Assembly: GCA_964494345.1 (NCBI GenBank)
Contig: CAZBSI010000001.1
Location: 434,001-498,000, forward strand
Source: DTKD01 sp964494345
GTDB taxonomy: Bacteria > Armatimonadota > UBA5829
DNA length: 64,000 nucleotides
Direction of reading: 5' to 3'
Shown here: in pieces, positions 51,701-59,683 of the stretch
Numbering within the stretch: the stretch's first letter is position 1
How the letters are laid out: the number at the start of each line of letters is the position of its first letter
The notes under the pieces: generated by a model
Database searches by the model: none
What the model saw: only the letters and a program-made list of their open reading frames with translations
Told to the model about the DNA's origin: nothing
Program-made: the position numbers and the translations under genes

Positions 51701-52735
51701 ATTTACCCACCTATAGTATTTGAACACCTGGAGACGCTCACCGACTCGACGGGCGTGATTCAACACGCTATCTTTTCGATCCCGAATCGTCGCACTGGTT
51801 ATACCACGGACGATAACGCGCGTGCTCTTATCGCCTCCATTATGGAATATGAGCGCACGAAATCCCGTCAAACGCTGCAGTTGGTGAGCACCTATCTCAG
51901 TTTTCTGCACTACGCGCAGACGCCATCGGGCCGTTTTCATAATTTTATGAGCTATGACCAGGTCTGGCTGGACGATATGGGCAGTGACGACTGCTTCGGT
52001 CGGGTGCTATGGGCGTGTGGCTATGCTTTGCATGCTGATCTGCACCCGAACGTCAAGAAAGTGGCAAAGCAGTTGTTCGATGCTGCGATGAAGTGGATAC
52101 CGTTCACCCAGAGCCTGAGAGCGCGCGCCTATATGGTGCTGGGATGCTATTATCACCTGCATTACGATCCTGATAACAGCGAGGTCAAGAAGACGATGAT
52201 TAGCCAGGCAGATGCGCTGTGCAAGGAGTATCGTTTTAACGCATCCAAGGACTGGGCGTGGTTTGAGACGGCGTTGACGTATTCTAACGGCATGCTGCCT
52301 CGCGCTTTGTTTATGGCCTATATCACCTCGCAAAACAAAGAATATCTGGATATTGCAGTTGAAAGTCTGGATTTTATAACATCGGTGTGCATTGTCGATG
52401 ACATGCTGCATCCGATTGGCTGCAACGGCTGGTATATCAAGGGTTATGAACGGGCGTGGTATGATCAGCAGCCTGTAGACCCACTGGGTCATCAACTGTC
52501 GTATTTGGCGGCGTATGATGCCACTGAGGATCCGAAATACTTGCGATTGGCAAAGATATGTTTCGATTGGTTCTTTGGACACAACTCAGTTGGGGAGGCT
52601 CTGTATGATCCGGTAACTGGCGGGTGTTATGATGCGCTTACAGAGGGGGGGCCGAACTTTAATCAAGGCTCCGAATCAACTGTGGCCTGTCTGTTAGCTC
52701 AGTTGTCGATGGTGCCGTATCTCGACAAACTATAA
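51701..52735 (+). CDS. Alpha/alpha-toroid glycan-processing protein, probable ATT start
   Basis: From the proposed ATT start the product (344 aa) begins YPPIVFEHLETLTDSTGVIQ, followed by HAIFSIPNRRTGYTTDDNARALI, a block conserved at the N-terminus of this family as I know it. Later segments (DDMGSDDCFGRVLWACGYAL, RALFMAYITSQ, HQLSYLAAYDA, NFNQGSESTVACLLAQL) suggest a six-hairpin toroid like many glycosidases. The only standard start in frame is GTG at 51755, inside the conserved block. AAGGAGAGG sits just right for ATT at 51701. It is paired with the upstream glycosyltransferase. Confidence 0.72.
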   Translation: MYPPIVFEHLETLTDSTGVIQHAIFSIPNRRTGYTTDDNARALIASIMEYERTKSRQTLQLVSTYLSFLHYAQTPSGRFHNFMSYDQVWLDDMGSDDCFGRVLWACGYALHADLHPNVKKVAKQLFDAAMKWIPFTQSLRARAYMVLGCYYHLHYDPDNSEVKKTMISQADALCKEYRFNASKDWAWFETALTYSNGMLPRALFMAYITSQNKEYLDIAVESLDFITSVCIVDDMLHPIGCNGWYIKGYERAWYDQQPVDPLGHQLSYLAAYDATEDPKYLRLAKICFDWFFGHNSVGEALYDPVTGGCYDALTEGGPNFNQGSESTVACLLAQLSMVPYLDKL

Positions 52736-52819
52736 TCACAATTAAAATATGCGCAGGGTGGGGGACGGCACTACAGAACAGGATATATTCTTCCGATTAC
52801 TGTGGTGTGTGCAGTTGCA

Positions 52820-52849
52820 TTGACCGTGCACCCACCCTCGTGATATACT
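52820..52849 (+). promoter_or_regulatory. Promoter of the response-regulator gene
   Basis: TTGACC (52820-52825), an 18-base spacer and TATACT (52844-52849). Confidence 0.65.
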
Positions 52850-52883
52850 GGTTGAGTAGGATTTCAGCTAGGGAGGTTCCGGC

Positions 52884-53297
52884 GTGCCGAAGAAAATTCT
52901 TGCCGTTGATGATGAAAAGCATATTGTTCGCCTGGTCCAGGTGAATCTGGAACGAGCGGGGTATCAGGTCGTGACTGCGAACGACGGTAAGGAGGCGCTG
53001 CAGAAGGTTGCAGAGGAAAATCCGGACCTTGTCGTTCTCGACGTTATGATGCCGTATATGGATGGCTTTGAGGTTCTGCAGAACCTGCGTCGAAACCCAA
53101 GCACAAGGGATATTCCTGTTGTGATGTTGACCGCAAAGGCTCAGGATGCGGACGTTTTCAAGGGTTGGCAATCGGGAGTCGATTGTTATCTCACCAAACC
53201 GTTCAATCCTATGGAGCTGCTTTCGTTTGTTAAGAGAATATTCGACTCGATGGGCGGCGGGCCTGGCGGCGACAAGAGATACGAGATCAACATCTGA
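52884..53297 (+). CDS. Single-domain response regulator (CheY-like)
   Basis: This 137-residue receiver domain has the acidic pair in AVDDEKH, the phosphoacceptor Asp in LVVLDVMMPYMDG, Thr in VVMLTAKAQ and Lys in YLTKPFNP. There is no output domain, only a short Gly-rich tail. GTG is the start, with GGGAGG upstream. No histidine kinase is in the window. It is followed by a small membrane protein, probably in the same transcript. Confidence 0.92.
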   Translation: MPKKILAVDDEKHIVRLVQVNLERAGYQVVTANDGKEALQKVAEENPDLVVLDVMMPYMDGFEVLQNLRRNPSTRDIPVVMLTAKAQDADVFKGWQSGVDCYLTKPFNPMELLSFVKRIFDSMGGGPGGDKRYEINI

Positions 53298-53321
53298 CGC
53301 TATACAACAAGGAGACGGACT

Positions 53322-53519
53322 TTGAGCGACAGAAAAACACTGGCGATAATCCTGGGCGCAACTGTTGGGGTTGCTGCGGTCGTTACTGCAGTCGGAGTCT
53401 ACATCAACAAGCAATCCGAGCCGATTGTTGAGGATGTAAACGATATGTTCGAGAAGGCACGCAGCACGGTGCGAAAACTCGATGAGGCTGTCGAGGGACT
53501 GCGCAAATCAATCGCCTGA
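53322..53519 (+). CDS. Small YtxH-like membrane protein
   Basis: The 65-residue protein has one N-terminal TM (LAIILGATVGVAAVVTAVGVYI) and a charged amphipathic helix (VEDVNDMFEKARSTVRKLDEAVEGLRKSI), resembling the YtxH gas-vesicle/stress-type small proteins. TTG is the start after AAGGAGACGG. It shares a transcript with the response regulator and ends at a strong terminator. Confidence 0.7.
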   Translation: MSDRKTLAIILGATVGVAAVVTAVGVYINKQSEPIVEDVNDMFEKARSTVRKLDEAVEGLRKSIA

Positions 53520-53548
53520 TCTTTGAAGATATAGTAGAGTAGTCTCAG

Positions 53549-53580
53549 GGCGCTGCGGCGAAAAGCCGGGGCGCCTTTTT
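53549..53580 (+). terminator. Rho-independent terminator
   Basis: GGCGC-TG-CGGC-GAAAA-GCCG-GG-GCGCC is followed by five T, ending the response-regulator transcript. Confidence 0.85.
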
Positions 53581-53672
53581 GATGTAGATACGCGACGCAC
53601 GATAATATATGTTATGTTAAGATACGCTCGGTTCCCAATACTCCTTCCTTCCTGGAATCTAACAATGTGGGA

Positions 53673-54749
53673 TCACAGGCGAATGTTGACATCCTCACCG
53701 TCGTACTTGCAACGGCCCTGCTCGTCCAAGCCTTGCGCGGCAGTTGAATAACCCGCGCGCTCAATCAACAATCGACCGCATTTCGGGCAGTATGTGTTCT
53801 GACCGGTTTGAGTCTGCACATTGCCCAGATAAACGAACCTCAAGCCACATTTGCGGCCCAGCTTTACCGCGGCATCCAGAGTAGGCATAGGCGTCGGTGG
53901 CACATCGGAAAGCCCGCCATAGGGAAAGAAACGCGTAACATGCCAGGGAGTTTCCGGCCCGAGGTTTTCTGCGATCCAGGTGGCAGTCTGTCTAATATTG
54001 TCCTCAGTGTCGTTCCAACCGGGTATCACATTGGTCACACATTCAACGTGCATACGCCATTTATGCTTTGCGACAATAGCCACATCTAGTATCCCTTGTA
54101 CCGATGGTACTTTGATGAGCTTTTGGTAGAATGAATCCTCCATGCTCTTAATATCGACCCTGTAGACGTCGAGATACGGCCCGATGGCGTCCAGATGCTC
54201 CGGCGTCGCGTATCCATTTGTGACATAGACTGTATATAAACCGTTCTCTTTGCACAGTTTGGCACAATCAAGAGTATAGTTAAGCCAGATGCCGGGTTCG
54301 TTATAGGTCCACGCCACGCTCTGAGAATCCGAGGATTTCGCTGATTGAACTAACTTTTCCGGAGTGATTCCCGTCCTGCAAGTTGTGCCGTCAGCGTGCA
54401 CTGCATCGGAATACGCTATTTCCCAGTTCTGACAAAACTCACATCGGAAGTTACAACCTAATGAACCCACTGAGAAACACCGGCTTCCGGGCTTGTAGTG
54501 AAACAGCGGTTTTTTTTCAATAGGGTCTGCGTTTGCCGAAGATATCACCCCATAAATAGTGTCATAAAGCACGCCGTTATGGTTGATCTTGGTGCGGCAG
54601 TACCCCACCCCACCCGGCTCAATTCGGCACCTGCGCTGACATATATTACACCCGATCCGGCCGCCGCCCAAGTCTTCAGAGAGCAGAGCCTCCTTCAAAA
54701 CACCCTGTATTTCGAGTTCTTTCACGATATCTGCAGTGACCTTCGCCAT
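53673..54749 (-). CDS. amrS: AmmeMemoRadiSam system radical SAM enzyme
   Basis: This 358-residue radical SAM protein has the core cysteines 99, 103 and 106 in GCNFRCEFCQNWE. An N-terminal zinc-type cluster (GCNICQRRCRI... GYCRT) and a C-terminal CPKCGRLLIER are also present, all typical of AmrS (COG1180, PflA-like). ADPIEKKPLFHYKPGS is a family hallmark. The partners AmmeMemo (AmrA, AmrB) are not in the window. Its substrate is unknown. Confidence 0.9.
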   Translation of the reverse strand: MAKVTADIVKELEIQGVLKEALLSEDLGGGRIGCNICQRRCRIEPGGVGYCRTKINHNGVLYDTIYGVISSANADPIEKKPLFHYKPGSRCFSVGSLGCNFRCEFCQNWEIAYSDAVHADGTTCRTGITPEKLVQSAKSSDSQSVAWTYNEPGIWLNYTLDCAKLCKENGLYTVYVTNGYATPEHLDAIGPYLDVYRVDIKSMEDSFYQKLIKVPSVQGILDVAIVAKHKWRMHVECVTNVIPGWNDTEDNIRQTATWIAENLGPETPWHVTRFFPYGGLSDVPPTPMPTLDAAVKLGRKCGLRFVYLGNVQTQTGQNTYCPKCGRLLIERAGYSTAAQGLDEQGRCKYDGEDVNIRL

Positions 54750-54772
54750 ATCTGACCTTTCTGAAGCGAAAG

Positions 54773-56122
54773 ATGATGCGTTACCTGAATAGTCTAGCCG
54801 TGAATGCCGATAATAGCGCTATGAGACACTCAGAGACAAAACGCCACGAGCGACTTTTACATCTATTTGCTATTATACCAATTTTGTGGGTTCTGGTAGC
54901 ACTGACCACTGGCACGGAGCGGAAAGTGGTCATGATGAGCGCGATGGTAGCGTTACTCGGTGTTATCGTCTCAACTGCATTTCATCTGCGATCCGGCAGC
55001 GCCCATTCAGAACACGAAAGTCTCGATCAAAGGCTGAACAGAATCGCCCGGGCCACACAGATTATTTCAGATATCGGCCCTTATTCCAACGACGACAAAA
55101 AGCGAACGGCCGTTTTGCAAGCCGGCAGCGTAGGGCTGGGTACTGACCTGATAACGCTATACTCCATCGACTCCAGCACAGGTTGCATCGAAGCCGAAAG
55201 CACGCAGGAAGTAAACAGCGATATGGAAGAGGCCTTCTTGAGCTTGTTCGGCCAGCGTTTGACCGATCGCAGCGAAACTAATGCGCTTTTCATAGACGAC
55301 ATGGCACATTGCGAATCCCAGTTGCCAAACTGCCACGGGGTATTCTCAAACCAGGACATCTCGCAAATTGTGGCCTGCCCGATAAGCTCAGACACCAGAA
55401 TTGTGGGTGCATTGGTCTGCTATTTCAAAGACAAATGCGTAAGACATGAGGAGCTCATTTGCGGCATAGAAGTGTTAGCAGCCCAGGCATCGACAGCGCT
55501 CTCCTATACGTCGTCTCTGGAAGAATCTCGTTCTATGGTCGAGGAACTCGCCGGTCACAATCAGGAGTTATCTCTGCAGGCTACGGCCGATGGCCTGACC
55601 GGGCTGCACAATCACCGAAAATTTCAGCAGGAACTAAACGATTTATGCAACAGGTCAGCTAGTAAACCAGATCGCAAGTTTTGCGTGATTATGGCGGATG
55701 TCGACCATTTCAAGATTTATAACGACACTTTTGGGCACCGGCAGGGAGATGCTGTCCTTCAAAAAGTCAGCCTCGCAATGGCAGACGGTTTGAAACAAGG
55801 GGATATAGCGGCCAGATATGGAGGCGAGGAGTTCGCTATGATCTTGCTACGGACCGATAAGAACACCGCATTTGATGTCGCCGAAAGGGTCCGAAACACG
55901 ATATCGCAGCTACCTCTGGAAAAAGGCAGCGCCACGGTAAGTATGGGAGTAGCTGAATACCCCACTGATGCCACCAGCCCAGGGGAGTTGATAGAGTGCG
56001 CCGATAGAGCGTTGTATCAAGCAAAAAAATCCGGGCGAAACAGGGTTTTCATCTGGGAGACATCCGCCGCAGAGGCGTCATCCAACAAAACAGGTTCGCA
56101 TCCAAAAAATAAGGCCGCCTGA
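54773..56122 (+). CDS. Membrane-bound diguanylate cyclase (GAF-GGDEF)
   Basis: The 449-residue protein has two N-terminal TM helices (about 31-50 and 53-72), a GAF-type sensor region (about 100-245), a short coil, and a GGDEF domain with the active loop RYGGEEF (350-354) and MADVDHFKIYNDTFGH. It should make cyclic di-GMP. The RxxD inhibitory site five residues before GGEEF reads KQGD, so feedback inhibition may be weak. The SD is poor and the ATG at 54773 could be replaced by one at 54821. Confidence 0.9.
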   Translation: MMRYLNSLAVNADNSAMRHSETKRHERLLHLFAIIPILWVLVALTTGTERKVVMMSAMVALLGVIVSTAFHLRSGSAHSEHESLDQRLNRIARATQIISDIGPYSNDDKKRTAVLQAGSVGLGTDLITLYSIDSSTGCIEAESTQEVNSDMEEAFLSLFGQRLTDRSETNALFIDDMAHCESQLPNCHGVFSNQDISQIVACPISSDTRIVGALVCYFKDKCVRHEELICGIEVLAAQASTALSYTSSLEESRSMVEELAGHNQELSLQATADGLTGLHNHRKFQQELNDLCNRSASKPDRKFCVIMADVDHFKIYNDTFGHRQGDAVLQKVSLAMADGLKQGDIAARYGGEEFAMILLRTDKNTAFDVAERVRNTISQLPLEKGSATVSMGVAEYPTDATSPGELIECADRALYQAKKSGRNRVFIWETSAAEASSNKTGSHPKNKAA

Positions 56123-56123
56123 T

Positions 56124-57002
56124 TTATAGCTTATCGGTCATCGCCTTGATCGCCTTTACAACAGCCTGCGTTCCTTCGTCGCCCCACCCTTTCGCCTCGG
56201 CGGACCTCATTACCTGTTGAACAGTCGCAGTGCCAAACAAAGGAAGTGAGCGCCACGCCGCCAATTCCAAAGCCAAACGAACGTCTTTTTGTTGAAGCGC
56301 AATTCTAAAGCCCGGTTCCCAGTCGCCTTCTACCATCTTTGGCGCCAGGTTATCCAACATCCACGACCCAGCCGCCCCACCCTGCATAGCCTTTATTAAC
56401 ACTTCCTGATCCAACCCCGCAGCCTCAGCGAGGGCCATGCCTTCACTCACCGCCAGTGTGTTGAGAGCACAGATTACCTGATTGCACAATTTGGCTTTCT
56501 GACCACTGCCGCCAGGCCCCATATAGGTGATTTTGGCCGCCATAGCCGACAAGATCGGTCGCACTGTTTCAAGCGCCTCCCGACTGCCCCCGACCATTAC
56601 TGAAAGAGTGGCATGAGCAGCGCCAGTTTCACCGCCTGTAACCGGCGCATCTAAAAACTCGAAGCCGCGCATTTTGCATGAATCGCCGATCTCCACCGCG
56701 ACCGAAGGTGAAATAGTGCTCATATCGATGATTATCGCGCCCTTTTTCGCACCCGACACTGCTCCCGTCGAACCCAGTATCACCTCGCGTACATCCGCCG
56801 AGTCTGAGACTATGCTAATTACCACATCACTATCAGACGCAGCATCCCTGCAGGTATCGGTTGCCTGCGCTCCTGCCGCAACAAGCGGCTCCATCCTGGA
56901 TTTTGTGCGATTATACACACGAACGATGTGGCCAGCTTTTAGAAGATTAAGCGCCATCGGCTTACCCATAGTGCCGAGCCCGATGAAACCAATTTTTGAC
57001 AT
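56124..57002 (-). CDS. NAD(P)-dependent beta-hydroxyacid dehydrogenase
   Basis: This 292-residue enzyme matches the 3-hydroxyisobutyrate/tartronate-semialdehyde reductase family: KIGFIGLGTMGKPMALNL (Rossmann), YNRTKSRM, DAPVTGGETGAAHATLSVMVGG, and the catalytic Lys in GSGQKAKLCNQ. The ATG at 57002 has GGGGGTG upstream; the longer frame to 57059 runs through a terminator hairpin and is rejected. The exact substrate is not readable. Confidence 0.92.
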   Translation of the reverse strand: MSKIGFIGLGTMGKPMALNLLKAGHIVRVYNRTKSRMEPLVAAGAQATDTCRDAASDSDVVISIVSDSADVREVILGSTGAVSGAKKGAIIIDMSTISPSVAVEIGDSCKMRGFEFLDAPVTGGETGAAHATLSVMVGGSREALETVRPILSAMAAKITYMGPGGSGQKAKLCNQVICALNTLAVSEGMALAEAAGLDQEVLIKAMQGGAAGSWMLDNLAPKMVEGDWEPGFRIALQQKDVRLALELAAWRSLPLFGTATVQQVMRSAEAKGWGDEGTQAVVKAIKAMTDKL

Positions 57003-57024
57003 ATCGCGCACCCCCAACCTCAAC

Positions 57025-57052
57025 AAAAAAGAGGCTCTCTTATGAGAACCTC
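57025..57052 (-). terminator. Terminator after the bifunctional-nuclease family gene
   Basis: On the minus strand GAGG-T-TCTC-ATAA-GAGA-G-CCTC is followed by six T. It ends the rho-DUF151 transcript just before the dehydrogenase gene. Confidence 0.8.
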
Positions 57053-57060
57053 CAGTCAAG

Positions 57061-57576
57061 TCAACCTTCTTTAACGGCGGCCTTTTGAAGCACAGCCTCC
57101 GCCATATATATTGGCGCCTTAGCCCTCAGTGCAATGGCTATTCCATCACTGGGCCTGGCATCCACCTCCAGCACCTTGCCCAGGTTCTCGATAGATACCT
57201 TGGCATAGTACGTGCTGTTCCATAGATCGTCTATCAAAACTCGATTAACCGTTCCGCCCATTCTGTTGACCGTGTTGACCAACAGGTCGTGTGTCAATGG
57301 CCTGTCGGCAGAAGCGCCTTCAAGCGCCAGGAATATTGACTGAGCCTCGAACCTGCCGATGAAGATCAGGACAGAACGCTCCTGGGCGTCCCTGAGCAAC
57401 ACGAACATCGACGGTTGCAGATTGCCCTCGTCATGATGCTCGAAAACACCCACAACCCTGACCTCTTTTTCGTCTAATGAGTCACGATCAGGCGCGATGC
57501 GCTCGTCTTCCTCGGACTGCTGCGAAAACAAGCTATCAAAGCGTTCTTCATCTTCAAAGCTAAAATCGTCGGGCAC
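57061..57576 (-). CDS. Bifunctional nuclease family (DUF151) protein
   Basis: This 171-residue protein contains the BFN/DUF151 core (about 40-165): VRVVGVFEHHDEGNLQPSMFVLLRD, LIFIGRFEAQSIFLALEG, RPLTHDLLVNTVNRMGG, and LEVDARPSDGIAIALRAKAPIYMAEAVL. Plant and bacterial members have reported RNase and DNase activity. The first 35 residues are acidic and probably disordered. It lies 23 bp after rho and should be cotranscribed. Confidence 0.88.
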   Translation of the reverse strand: MPDDFSFEDEERFDSLFSQQSEEDERIAPDRDSLDEKEVRVVGVFEHHDEGNLQPSMFVLLRDAQERSVLIFIGRFEAQSIFLALEGASADRPLTHDLLVNTVNRMGGTVNRVLIDDLWNSTYYAKVSIENLGKVLEVDARPSDGIAIALRAKAPIYMAEAVLQKAAVKEG

Positions 57577-57598
57577 TGTGGAAATCCTTTCCGACTCG

Positions 57599-58867
57599 CT
57601 AATCGATGTCGCTCCTTATAGTTTTATCGACCAACTGCAAGAACTCTTTGTTAGACTTCGTGCTCTGCAGCCTTTCGATAAGCAACTGCGTCGGGTCTTC
57701 AATTTCCGGCGCAACCAACACTCTGCGCAACTGCCATATTCTCTTGAGCTGTTCTTCAGAAAACAGCAGTTCGTCGTGTCTCGTTCCGGACCGCCTCACA
57801 TCAATGGCAGGGAATATGCGTCTTTCCGCTATATTCCTATCCAAAACCAGCTCCATGTTACCCGTTGCTTTGAATTCTTCAAAGATGGCGTCGTCCATTC
57901 GGCTGCCTGTTTCCACCAAAGCCGTTCCGATTACCGTCAGGCTGCCGCCCTCTTCTATGTTACGCGCCGCACCGATAAAACGTTTCGGCCTATACAGCGC
58001 GCTGGGGTCGAGTCCGCCCGACAGAGTTCTTCCACTCGGGTTAACGGTGAGGTTCGAAGCTCTTGAGAGTCTAGTAATGCTGTCCAGCAACACCACCACG
58101 TCTTTACCCGATTCCACCAGACGTTTGCTCATCTCCAAAACCATATCCGCGACGCGCATGTGGTTTTCCGGAAGCTCGTCGAACGTGGAACTGACTACCA
58201 TTCCATCCACAGAGCGTCTGATATCCGTAACTTCTTCCGGCCTCTCGTCAATCAGCAGCACAATCAGCACGGCTTCTGGATAGTTGGTGGTGATACTGTT
58301 GGCGATAGTTTTCAGGAGCGTCGTCTTACCCGCCTTCGGTTGAGCAACGATAAGCCCTCTCTGGCCTTTTCCAATAGGCGCGATAAGGTCGATAAACCGG
58401 GCGGAAATATTGCTACGCCCTGTTTCAAGTATGAATTGCTCATTGGGGTAGATTGGGGTAAGGTCGTCAAAGTTCTTCCGCGCCCTGGCCATTTCGGGGT
58501 TAGCGTCGTTGACTGCCTGCACCCGAAGCAGACTGTAATATTTCTCGGAATCCTTCGGCGGACGCACCTGCCCGGAGACTCTATCGCCAGTCTTGAGACC
58601 AAATCTCTTGATCTGTGACTGCGAAACGTAGACATCGCTGCTGGCCGGCGCGAAGTTCGAGTGCCTCAAAAACCCCCAGCCATCCGGCAATATCTCGAGC
58701 ACGCCTTGATCAAATATCAACCCGCTGCTCTCAGCCACTCCGGTAAGAATCTGGACGACAAGCTCCTGTCTTTTGCTGTAGCCACCCTCGATTCCAAGGG
58801 ATTTGGCGATGCCTTCCAACTCTTCGATGCTTTTCTTTTCAAGCTCTGAAAGCTCTAATGGCTCCAA
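57599..58867 (-). CDS. rho: Transcription termination factor Rho
   Basis: This RNA-dependent hexameric helicase has a Rho-N domain (LSELEKKSIEELEGIAKSLGI), a cold-shock RNA-binding domain (GVLEILPDGWGFLRHSNF), Walker A AQPKAGKTTLL, Walker B VVVLLDSITR, the Q-loop PSGRTLSGGLDPSAL, and the R-loop IFEEFKATGNMEL. TTG at 58867 lies eight bases after AGAGG; GTG at 58876 overlaps that SD. 422 residues, no insertion domain. Confidence 0.96.
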   Translation of the reverse strand: MEPLELSELEKKSIEELEGIAKSLGIEGGYSKRQELVVQILTGVAESSGLIFDQGVLEILPDGWGFLRHSNFAPASSDVYVSQSQIKRFGLKTGDRVSGQVRPPKDSEKYYSLLRVQAVNDANPEMARARKNFDDLTPIYPNEQFILETGRSNISARFIDLIAPIGKGQRGLIVAQPKAGKTTLLKTIANSITTNYPEAVLIVLLIDERPEEVTDIRRSVDGMVVSSTFDELPENHMRVADMVLEMSKRLVESGKDVVVLLDSITRLSRASNLTVNPSGRTLSGGLDPSALYRPKRFIGAARNIEEGGSLTVIGTALVETGSRMDDAIFEEFKATGNMELVLDRNIAERRIFPAIDVRRSGTRHDELLFSEEQLKRIWQLRRVLVAPEIEDPTQLLIERLQSTKSNKEFLQLVDKTIRSDID

Positions 58868-59041
58868 TCTACTCACCTCTGTGGGGAATGACGTGTGTTC
58901 GAAAAGTACACGTGGTCTGAGCTTTACGCAGGCAAAATGGGATTTTAGCTCAGCAGGACTATACCCGGAGTCTGTAAAATGATGATTGCCTGCAGAAGTC
59001 TATGGCGCAAATCGAACGAGGACACGTCTTCGACAGCACTA

Positions 59042-59070
59042 ATTATACTGCTGATACCATATTTTGTCCA
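59042..59070 (-). promoter_or_regulatory. Promoter of rho
   Basis: On the minus strand TGGACA (59065-59070) is followed after 17 bases by a perfect TATAAT (59042-59047). It leaves a leader of roughly 165 bases before rho, long enough for autogenous control. Confidence 0.7.
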
Positions 59071-59131
59071 GTCATTAAACAATAAAACTTTAGTCGGCAC
59101 ATCTAAAATAGTCGAATCGCTCCTGTTGAGG

Positions 59132-59680
59132 TCACGATTTGATCAGATTGTCCGGCAAAACACCGATATAGGGCAGGTTGCGATAGCGGCCGTCATAGTC
59201 CAGGCCATAGCCGATGACAAACAAATCCTCAATCTCGAAGCCTCGGTAGTGGATTTCCACCTCCACCTGTCTACGGCTGGGTTTATCCAGCAGCGTGCAG
59301 ACCTTTACACTTGCCGCCCCGCGGATTTTAATATTCTCGACTATGTAACTCATCCGCAGAGTCCATCCCGTATCGACGATGTCCTCCACAATTATCACAT
59401 GCCGATCGCTGACTCCGTGCTCCAGGTCCTTCAACAACCGAACAACCCCAGAGGATTGCGTGTCGGAGCCATAGCTGGAGATCGCAACAAAATCGTAGTC
59501 AACAGGCAAATCGACCGCCCTTATCAGATCAGCGAGAAAAACCGCAGAGCCTTTAAGAATCCCCACAAACAGCAAAGATTCGCCGGCGTAATCGTTAGTG
59601 ATCTGCTCGCCCAGTTCCTTTACCCGCTGCCTGATTCGTTCTTCGCTAAGCAGAACAGTTATGTCTGATTCGATTTGCAA
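59132..59680 (-). CDS. hpt: Hypoxanthine phosphoribosyltransferase
   Basis: This enzyme salvages hypoxanthine and guanine with PRPP. The 182-residue protein has LKGSAVFLADLIRAV, the metal/PRPP loop VIIVEDIVDTGWTL and the base-binding LFVIGYGLDYDGRYRNLPYIGVL. It starts 4 bp after guaA on the same strand, grouping purine salvage with GMP synthesis. Hypoxanthine freed by the phosphorylases in this window would be its substrate. Confidence 0.94.
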   Translation of the reverse strand: MQIESDITVLLSEERIRQRVKELGEQITNDYAGESLLFVGILKGSAVFLADLIRAVDLPVDYDFVAISSYGSDTQSSGVVRLLKDLEHGVSDRHVIIVEDIVDTGWTLRMSYIVENIKIRGAASVKVCTLLDKPSRRQVEVEIHYRGFEIEDLFVIGYGLDYDGRYRNLPYIGVLPDNLIKS

Positions 59681-59683
59681 ATA

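Noticed and set aside
52007..52582. 191-codon minus-strand frame
   Set aside because: It lies opposite the toroid protein, whose frame carries the conserved sequence.
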